Shown: positions 58,501 to 64,000 of the stretch, in pieces | Numbering within the stretch: position 1 is the stretch's first letter | Layout: each line of letters starts with the position of its first letter | Origin: Rhodeus uyekii | Taxonomy: Eukaryota; Chordata; Actinopteri; Cypriniformes; Acheilognathidae | NCBI GenBank assembly: GCA_037043235.1 | Contig: JAWRVZ010000039.1 | Location: 885,001-949,000 of the forward strand | Direction: 5' to 3' | Length of the DNA: 64,000 nt | Notes under the pieces: generated by a model | The model's input: only the letters and a program-made list of their open reading frames with translations | Told to the model about the DNA's origin: nothing | Databases searched by the model: none | Made by a program: the position numbers and the translations under genes

Positions 58501-60891
58501 CTGTTTGTTTCTCATGCGTCAGCTGACAGTGCAGGGAAACTGGGTCACTTAGGCCCTGCCCAGTGTGTGTGCAGTGTCTCGCCCTCTGTCCCTGCTCTCT
58601 CACTCTGTCTCTGTGTGTGTTTGGAGCTTCATGTTTCTCTGTTTTACCTCATGTTTAAAGTTGGATCAGTATCTGTCTGTTTATGCGGGTAGGTCGAAAT
58701 GTACTCTTGTTTGGCACGTTCACACTGCCCAGATGTCCACTTGTGATTGGCCAAACTCCTGCGTCATGAGCTCCACCCCCTGATGTTGCTCATCGTGTGC
58801 ATTCCCAGAAGTGGGAGGCGCTGTCATGCTTTGGTTAGTCCATGTGTTTCTGTGAGTTTGAGAGAGTGCTTATGGCAGGGCTCTGATGAAAGCAAAAACA
58901 GAAGGTGGGGGATGTGCGTGCTTGACCAAGATGACCAGGAAGGAGCAGGAACTTGCCACTAACCCTAAAGATGATTACGGCCACGCTTACAGAGCAACAC
59001 GTGACATCCGTTTTACTTACAAGAAATTTCCTTCTAAGAAATGACATTCATTTCAACAGCCTTAGTTGTGCTCTATTAGGATATGAATAAGAGATATTAT
59101 CAGTCATTATCGTGAAATAATCCCTTACCAGGATGACCAGTCATGTAACTTTTGTATTTGAAATAATGTGAAAATTAACTAATTATTTTAAATGGAGAGG
59201 GAAATATCAATGACACAAATGCATATATAATGAGAATTTATACATATATTAAGTGTATGAATAAGTAAATAAAGTTCCATTTTTGGATTATGTAATTTTT
59301 CACACCAAAAGTGAAATGAATTCGCCTCAGACTGAAGGAAATGTAAATGTATTGCTCAAATACAACCGTCCAGCTGTGCTGCAATTCTGGGTCACAAAAG
59401 AAAGTTCAACCCTCTTCAGCAATAAAATCCAAAAATGAAACACAAATGTGATGTTTATCTAAAGTCAAAGATCTTCCGAAGTGTGTACCTATGATATAAC
59501 GTCTTCCTGTATTTTAGGTTCTCACACACATCTCTTTATTTCTGTAACTGCTTCCTTGTTTCATTTTTTTGTGATGTTTTACTTTTGCTTTTGCAGGACT
59601 TATTTAATAACCGAGTGGATTAAGAAAGTAGCCACCAACTCCAAGTGCATTGGAATGCTGGTCTTGTCTTTTATTTTGTTAACATGCTTTTTGTTGCACA
59701 GCAAGCTGACATTTAATTCTTTCAACTCAGTGCACCCTGCCAGCTCTTAATGTGTGGGATAAATGCTCACTTGTTTATTTCTCCATTTCCCTTTGTAGAC
59801 TCTAAAGAGGAAGGAGAAAGACTACGAGCATGAGATGGAGCGTTTGGCGCGGGAGAAGATCGCCTTGCAGCAGAGACTGGCTGAGCTGAAGAACGAGCTG
59901 AGTCAGCGATTGGATGTGATTGAGATCGACCGTATTCTTCGTCAGACTGTGCAACCGGATGATGACCAGGCCTCTACCTCCACTGCCTCAGGTTAGTCTT
60001 GCGTAAGGTTTGTCTGCAGGTTTATGCAAAGCTGTCCATTACCACGGAGAGATCCAGTACTTGCTTTTAACTCCGAACAATCCAGGAATAGTTTCTCACC
60101 CTTTTTATTTGGTTGTTGCCTCCACAGAAGGTGAAGACAACATCGATGAAGATGTTGAAGACGAGAGCTTATCCACCACGGCCAACGCCTTACTCAAAGT
60201 GCCTGCTGCGCTTCACCCAGAATTAAAGAAGGCTCATTCTGCGTTGTCCCTCATATCCCAGCACATCTCCATCCCACACAAACAGTCTAAAACTATATCC
60301 CCGATCCCCTCAGCTCAACTATCCCCTGTCGCAGCCGCTGCCCCAATCACATGTCCCACTTTGTCCTCAACGCCAGCACAGGCTCTTAATGGCCCACCAA
60401 CCGCTCCGGCCCCGCAGATCCTACCTCCGCCCCACACCCATATAGTGACCGCGGCCAGCCTGCAGCCTTCAGTTATCGCTCACTCGGGATCAGCGACGCA
60501 CGCCTCCGTCATCCAAACCATCAACCATGTCATCCAGACAAGCTCCAAGCACATGGCCCACATCGCTCCTTCCTCCTCGAGCTCGGTGCAGCTGGCTCCC
60601 GGACCTCAATCCATTAGCCATATCACTGTCGCCCACCTTCCTGCAATCTACCCTCAGCCCGTTACGGTCACACAGCCGGCGGTTATGAGCCACATCGCGC
60701 ACACGCTCTCCCATGCCCAGATGAACGGCACGGCGGCATCTGCCGCACAAGCCGCCATAGTTGGCAAGCAGACGGCTGTGGGTGCTCAAGTGGTTACCCA
60801 TCACCCTCAGCTGGTGGGCCAGACCGTCCTCAACCCGGTCACCATGGTGACCATGCCCTCCTTCCCAGTCAGCACGCTAAAGCTGGCCTGA
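43478..60891 (+). CDS. mnt: MNT, MAX-binding bHLH-Zip transcriptional repressor
   Basis: Exons 43478-43550, 48091-48637, 48763-48804, 49497-49608, 59799-59991 and 60128-60891 join in phase to 577 codons (576 residues plus TGA), close to the human length. Residues 1-20 (MSIETLLEAAKFLE) form the SIN3-interacting helix. 25-55 is a charged helix. 72-120 is Pro-rich. The bHLH spans about 211-258 with H214, E218 and R222, the triad that reads CACGTG. The zipper has a heptad series L260, Y267, L274, L281, L288. An acidic run (EGEDNIDEDVEDE) starts at 323. The Ala/Ser/Thr/His-rich tail ends NPVTMVTMPSFPVSTLKLA. The nuclear protein pairs with MAX and opposes MYC at E-boxes. Confidence 0.97.
43551..48090 (+). 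other. mnt: mnt intron 1
   Basis: First 750 bases remain CpG-rich and carry two gtcatagccacgccc repeats near 44140-44190. A Tigger-type MITE lies at 45953-46331. The rest is AT-rich without exon signals. Confidence 0.55.
45953..46331. mobile_element. Tigger-type MITE (379 bp)
   Basis: Left end CAGTAATCCTCGCCACTTCG after TA (45951-45952). Right end GATAAACAAGGGTTCACTG followed by TG where TA is expected. The CAGT/ACTG ends and cgcgg/atcgcg words (ttcgcggttc, cacgataaac) are typical of small Tigger derivatives. No transposase remains. Confidence 0.7.
48091..48637 (+). CDS. mnt: mnt exon 2: charged helix and Pro-rich region
   Basis: Acceptor TTTCAACAG, donor GG|GTGAGT. It encodes EENELQERRRREQEAEKRRA and a region with PPQPLPPPPPP and TVIPIPVV, the latter conserved with mammalian MNT, ending GKKRPGG. 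Confidence 0.95.
48763..48804 (+). CDS. mnt: mnt exon 3 (42 bp): basic region
   Basis: Acceptor GTTTACAG, donor AACAG|GTAAGG. It encodes AGTREVHNKLEKN and two bases of an Arg codon, most of the DNA-contacting basic region. The preceding intron is only 125 bp. Confidence 0.95.
48852..49179 (+). repeat. Cyprinid DNA repeat (caaggctgcattta family), near-complete copy
   Basis: Bounded by CATTCAAAAG and its exact inverse CTTTTGAATG. Inside are gaagaagtctcttatgttca, ccaaggctgcattta, gatcaaaaatacag, gaaagttcaaaagaacag and cgctgaataaaag. Related pieces lie at 2780, 7228, 11340, 54330 and 56953. No coding capacity; a non-autonomous DNA transposon is likely. Confidence 0.65.
49497..49608 (+). CDS. mnt: mnt exon 4: helix-loop-helix
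   Basis: Acceptor TTTCTCAG, donor CAG|GTAAGA. It encodes RAHLKECFETLKKNIPNVDE and KKTSNLSVLRSALRYIQ: helix 1, the loop and helix 2. It ends on a codon boundary. Confidence 0.96.
49609..49983 (+). other. mnt: mnt intron 4, 5' part
   Basis: No repeat or exon recognised. It ends with the left target duplication of the hAT element (CTTTAGAA, 49976-49983). Confidence 0.5.
49984..51118. mobile_element. hAT-type element (1,135 bp) with nested MITE
   Basis: Left end CATAGGTGTCAAACTC and right end GAGTTTGACACCCCTG are inverted repeats, flanked by the exact 8-bp duplication CTTTAGAA (49976-49983, 51119-51126). The left sub-terminal part has gcccgcgggcc and cggcccg words. No transposase frame is seen. 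Copy D of the TA-flanked MITE lies inside. Confidence 0.88.
50173..50489 (+). mobile_element. TA-flanked MITE, copy D, nested in the hAT element
   Basis: Contains the family core (ccataactgttcaggctcgg, catgattgacaggtcagaca) and a good right terminus GCGGGAAAATACGG followed by TA (50490-50491). The left third, with its terminus, is missing. Confidence 0.7.
51127..52190 (+). other. mnt: mnt intron 4; poly-C tract
   Basis: An uninterrupted C run of about 22 lies at 51229-51250. The remainder is AT-rich with no gene. Confidence 0.55.
52230..52400. promoter_or_regulatory. GC-rich island with E-box in mnt intron 4
   Basis: An abrupt GC-rich block with a canonical CACGTG (52305-52310), GGGCGGAGG and CCAAT (ACCAATCAG near 52380). 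It may be an enhancer or an internal promoter. No adjoining exon was identified. Confidence 0.4.
52401..53429 (+). other. mnt: mnt intron 4, AT-rich part
   Basis: Nothing recognised beyond short repeat words. Confidence 0.4.
53430..53660. promoter_or_regulatory. GC-rich island with palindromic CRE in mnt intron 4
   Basis: A pyrimidine tract with a C run of about 18 (53490-53507), then CpG-rich sequence with a perfect TGACGTCA (53579-53586) and CAGCTGCTG. It resembles an internal promoter or enhancer. No exon attached to it was found. Confidence 0.4.
53661..55300 (+). other. mnt: mnt intron 4, middle part
   Basis: A fragment of the caaggctgcattta repeat at about 54330-54450. No exon recognised; the frames at 54616-55150 overlap on both strands without known motifs. 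Confidence 0.45.
55301..55460 (+). mobile_element. Possible hAT-type left end
   Basis: Starts CAGTGGTTCTCAAACTTTGT, a common hAT/Charlie-like terminus, and continues with gtaccccacccccacccacc. No matching right end or target duplication was found, so it would be a truncated copy. Confidence 0.4.
55461..56952 (+). other. mnt: mnt intron 4
   Basis: Two gtgtagacg words at 55630 and 55685 and a (TG)n tract at about 56149-56171. No exon recognised. Confidence 0.4.
56953..57285 (-). repeat. Copy of cyprinid DNA repeat (caaggctgcattta family), inverted
   Basis: Starts cttttcaaaagtttggggtc and contains tcaataagaatgcagtaaat, cttttgaactttctattcat and ggccttggtgagc, ending atcttttgaac. Orientation is opposite to the 48852 copy. 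Confidence 0.6.
57568..57607. promoter_or_regulatory. Pair of RFX/X-box-like sites
   Basis: GTTACCACAGCAAC (57568-57581) is a full match to GTNRCC-N2-RGYAAC. GTTGCCTTGACAAC (57594-57607) is a near match 12 bases later. They sit in a balanced-composition block (57430-57620) of intron 4. Confidence 0.4.
57608..59798 (+). other. mnt: mnt intron 4, 3' part
   Basis: No repeat family recognised. A frame at 58423-58960 has low-complexity, Cys/Ser-rich translations and no splice support. Ends CCCTTTGTAG at the acceptor of exon 5. Confidence 0.45.
59799..59991 (+). CDS. mnt: mnt exon 5: leucine zipper
   Basis: Acceptor CTTTGTAG, donor TCAG|GTTAGT. It encodes TLKRKEKDYEHEMERLAREK, then IALQQRLAELKNEL and QPDDDQASTSTAS. 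The heptad leucines run L260-L288. Confidence 0.96.
60128..60891 (+). CDS. mnt: mnt exon 6: acidic run and C-terminal tail
   Basis: Acceptor GCCTCCACAG, stop TGA at 60889-60891. It encodes EGEDNIDEDVEDE, a low-complexity tail with HASVIQTINHVIQ, HIAPSSSS and SHIAHTLSHAQMNGT, and the highly conserved end HHPQLVGQTVLNPVTMVTM followed by PSFPVSTLKLA. Confidence 0.97.
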
Positions 60892-63220
60892 AGCGCTGAC
60901 TCTCGGACCCTTAGATAGAGTAATAGACACTTACACCACATCCGCCCCATGTGAGACTGCAGCCACGTGCAGCACTGCGTCTAAACAAACTATAAAGCTA
61001 CAGGACTCAGTACATTCCAAATGAAATGAAAGTATATAAAGACTCAGAAAAATGAGACAAAGAAATTTATTGAATGTCTAATACTATATAATGATATATA
61101 ATAAAAGACAAAAAGAGATGTTCTATCTTTATGTGTGGGCAAAAGCAAAGTCTAGAGTGCTTGTGTGCTGCTCCGTGCGTTTTAGGCTCTAGTGGAGTGT
61201 ATTATGATGAAACTGTGGTCTGATCCCAGCCTATTATGTTTGACTACTGGTTTAAATGGCTTATTTAAAAGGACGCCCCCATAATACCTCATAGAACTAA
61301 CTCCTTAACTAACAGCACACCTCATGTGAATACTCTTCTCAGCACCCATTAGACCAGGTTTAATGTACTGTTGTGTTTGACGTAATTCCCAAACCAGTTC
61401 TTGAAGTCCCTACAGAGATAAAACCATTTATCCACCCTCATGTTGTTTCAACCTGTATGGCTTGCTTTCTTCTTCTTCAAAGCACGCACATGAAGAACTG
61501 TTTTGTCCATGCAATGAAAGTCAATGGGGTCCAAAACTTTATTAAACCCTGTTGACTTTCATTGCAGATTTTCTTTTTGTGTTCTGAAGAATAAAGGAAG
61601 TCGTACATATTTGGTACAGCATGAGGATAGATAAATAATGACAGGACTGTACTTTTTTTGGTGTACTGTCACTTTAAAACAATTAACCTGGTCAGTTTGG
61701 TGTCATATTTTACCACTATAGTTGATTCATGACAACCATTACACTGCAAAAAAAACCTAAAAAAATGAATTACTTGGTGTTTTTCTCTTGTTTTCCTTTA
61801 CAAATATCTATAAACCATCTATAAATCAACATGCATTTACTTGAAGAAAATTACTTGAGGTATTAAGTTATCTGAAAGTAGTTTTATGCTTGAAGCAAGA
61901 CGCATAGACGCCTTTTTTTAGATGAGTAATTTTGCTTTTCAAGTAAAAAATGTTTTGATATTTGTACTGGAAAGCCAGACAGTATCATGTAGTTGACTTC
62001 TAGATTTGGACACCTGGTGTGTATGTGCGACGTTTGTAGAAGAAAGTTTACATGACGCATCTGTAGTGCTCTAGCTGGCATAGACACTCTTGTTCTGTTG
62101 ACTGTCACGCGAGTCATTGGGAATCTGACAGCAGTGCCTTTAACATTGTCAATCTGGAGTCCTGTTCAATGCTGCACAGACGCCCCCTATTGTTCTCTGT
62201 TGCAACCGCACTCTTTAAGTTATTCACTAACAAAGCCACCAACTAATATCCAGCAGAGTGGTGTAGGAAATCAGCCTGTGCTGGCCATTGGTGGAGGGGT
62301 ACCATATTACATGGCCATCAGTTTGCAACAGTGCAAACAATGTTTGCGAATGTATTCCAACACATTCAATGCCTTCATCTTGCCACTGGTGATAAATGTC
62401 GGTTATTATATGTACAGTCGGTACATGGTTATTTTTTGCATGTAGCAGATGTCATGAGTGTTAAAATTACATGCATTAATTCACAATGCTGGTGTATGTG
62501 TGTGTGTGTGAATGCATCTCACAGAGGCTTTATGCGTGTGTTTTTGTGACTAATAATGTTCCAGTGCAATTGGAAGGTGGATGGATGTTAGGCTTCAGGA
62601 CAGTTGTAAGAGTCTGAGAGATGGTGAATGATGAATGGACTGGAAGATGAGCCGCACTGACCGCTACACATTTCTGTAGGTAGAGCGTATAGCTTGCGTG
62701 TACAACGAGATTTGATTTAAAACTAACACTGTGATCCCTGTCAGTTGTCCCAATAAGAGCAAGCCAAGTTTACAAATCACACTAGCGTTATAATGCTTGA
62801 GTCCCTGCACTTGTTTTGCTTCTGTAAGCGTGTGAGAGAGATTATTTTATTTTGGTTGTAAGTGTTATGTATTTACACTCTGTAGGATGTACACATTCTT
62901 AGACAAATTGACATGGCTGTTTTCGCATGATGGATGATTCCTGTTTCAGTGCTAACTTTTTTAAATGTTTCTTTTACATTTCTGGGACCATGTACAGTTA
63001 AATATATATATATATATATATATATGTTGGGGCAACTTTTCAGACCTCTTTCCACACTGATATTATATATAAATATATATATATAGTGTGTTTTCCCTAT
63101 GGAGAAAGTTTAAGTTTGTATATAGCCTGTAAATTTGGGACTGCATATAGACCTAACTGTCCATTATGTTATAAGAGGAACCGAAATAAACGAAAGAACA
63201 AATATTAAATAAAAATAAAT
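60892..63220 (+). other. mnt: mnt 3' UTR (inferred) with polyadenylation signals
   Basis: AATAAA occurs at 61100-61105 (early) and clustered at 63185-63190, 63208-63213 and 63214-63219 (late). A MITE-like piece at about 61425-61660 (accctcatgttgtttcaacc, gaaagtcaatgggg) lies inside. TA repeats at 63002-63025 and 63062-63084. The end of the transcript is inferred. Confidence 0.5.
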
Positions 63221-63287
63221 CAATCTTGATGCATTTAATTGTTTTGTGGACACTTCAAAATAATGTTGCAGTCAAATAGAGAACGTA

Positions 63288-63531
63288 CAGTAATAGTTTA
63301 CCCAAAATGAAAATCAGTCATTTACTCACCCTCATGTATGATATTTTTGTGGAAAATAAAAGATATTTTGAAGTAACAAGCAACTGGAGCCCTTTGACTT
63401 CCAACTTTGAGACGTTTTGCAAAATAACTTTTATGTTCCACAGACGAATGAAAATCATACCAGATTTATATCAACATGAGGGTGAGTAAATGATGACAGA
63501 ATTTTCATTTTTGTGTGAAATTTCCCTTTAC
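63288..63531. repeat. Fish MITE, palindromic ends (tcatttactcaccctcatg family)
   Basis: gaaaatcagtcatttactca and ccctcatg on the left are mirrored by catgagggtgagtaaatgat and gacagaattttcatttt on the right, giving about 50-bp inverted ends. Internal words agatattttgaag and atgttccacagac are typical of the family. No coding capacity. Confidence 0.7.
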
Positions 63532-63837
63532 ATTTGTACAGTATTTCTTAAACCTCCACTTAAAAAAAAAAACTACATCTGTTTGGTGAAAGTCATTTAG
63601 TATACATGAACAAGAAAACAAGGAGTCATAGTCATTTGGGAGAAAATGTTTAATTAAACGCACCTGAGCCAACTAACCAAGGTGTTCGGGGTTGCTTGTG
63701 AGTGACTGGCTGGTATGTTAGAGCGGGGTTGGAAGTAACTGAACTCTAAATAAATACCAAAAATCTACTAGGTCAGCACTTGGTCATCATAAACTTTCTT
63801 TGAATGCAGAAGATCTGACATTCTCCTAACATCTGTT

Positions 63838-64000
63838 ATAGAAGAAAGAAAGTCATACAAGTTTTGCAGTGATGTGAGGGTGAGTAAATAATAACCTTAA
63901 AAATGTGAAAATTCTGTCATCATTTACTCACCCTCATGTTGTTCCAAACCCATAAGACTTTTGTTCATCCTTGGAACACAAATGAAGATCTTTTTGATGA
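63838..64000. repeat. Second MITE of the same family, cut by window end
   Basis: gatgtgagggtgagtaaata then ctgtcatcatttactcaccc and tcatgttgttccaaaccc indicate two adjoining copies or one rearranged copy. The last is truncated at 64000. Confidence 0.55.

Noticed and set aside
58423..58962. Extra mnt exon candidate in intron 4
   Set aside because: Translation is low-complexity Cys/Ser/Val and does not match MNT; exons 4 and 5 join in phase without it.
1..64000. CRISPR arrays, bacterial operons, phage genes
   Set aside because: Introns, SINEs, LINEs and vertebrate genes show that this is animal nuclear DNA; the repeats are microsatellites or transposons.

Overview
This window is vertebrate chromosomal DNA, AT-rich and intron-rich, from a teleost fish. 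A cyprinid is likely, because several interspersed repeats look like families common in carp and zebrafish relatives; that is recognition, not a search result. Two protein-coding genes lie head-to-tail on the + strand: mettl16 (RNA N6-adenosine methyltransferase; coding exons 19846-39325, first coding exon not found) and mnt (MAX-binding bHLH-Zip repressor; complete coding sequence 43478-60891 in six exons). The pair is also adjacent on human 17p13.3, so this is conserved synteny.

Layout. 1-19845 is intergenic or mettl16 5' intron and is mostly decayed mobile DNA: a LINE 3' end at the left edge, a possible solo LTR, a Tigger-like remnant, two copies of a TA-flanked MITE, a BEL/Pao pol relic broken by a hAT MITE, and a Tigger-like element with another MITE inside it. 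19846-39325 holds eight mettl16 exons. Intron 22228-31157 contains a complete-looking, antisense 4,919-bp Ty3/gypsy-class LTR retrotransposon (25474-30392) with identical LTRs and a 5-bp target duplication. A later mettl16 intron holds a Tc1/mariner relic. 39326-43477 is the intergenic spacer, with a 1-kb Tigger-type element and a CpG-rich mnt promoter. 43478-60891 is mnt. Its 10.2-kb fourth intron holds a nested hAT/MITE insertion, two GC-rich islands and a pair of RFX-like sites. 60892 to about 63220 is the likely mnt 3' UTR. The rest is repeat-derived.

Function. METTL16 methylates U6 snRNA and MAT2A mRNA hairpins and helps set S-adenosylmethionine levels. MNT pairs with MAX, binds CACGTG and recruits SIN3 through its N-terminal helix. 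The genes are neighbours, but nothing here shows that they act in one pathway.

The most interesting object is the retrotransposon. Its integrase is encoded upstream of reverse transcriptase/RNase H, an order known from the Gmr1 group of deuterostome gypsy-like elements and reversed relative to ordinary gypsy. Its Gag resembles a SCAN domain, its primer-binding site matches the 3' end of tRNA-Phe over 18 nt, and its LTRs agree at all 333 positions, so the insertion is young. Its pol frame is nevertheless broken at the end of integrase. Reading was by eye only, so family names rest on motifs and exact ends of decayed repeats are approximate.
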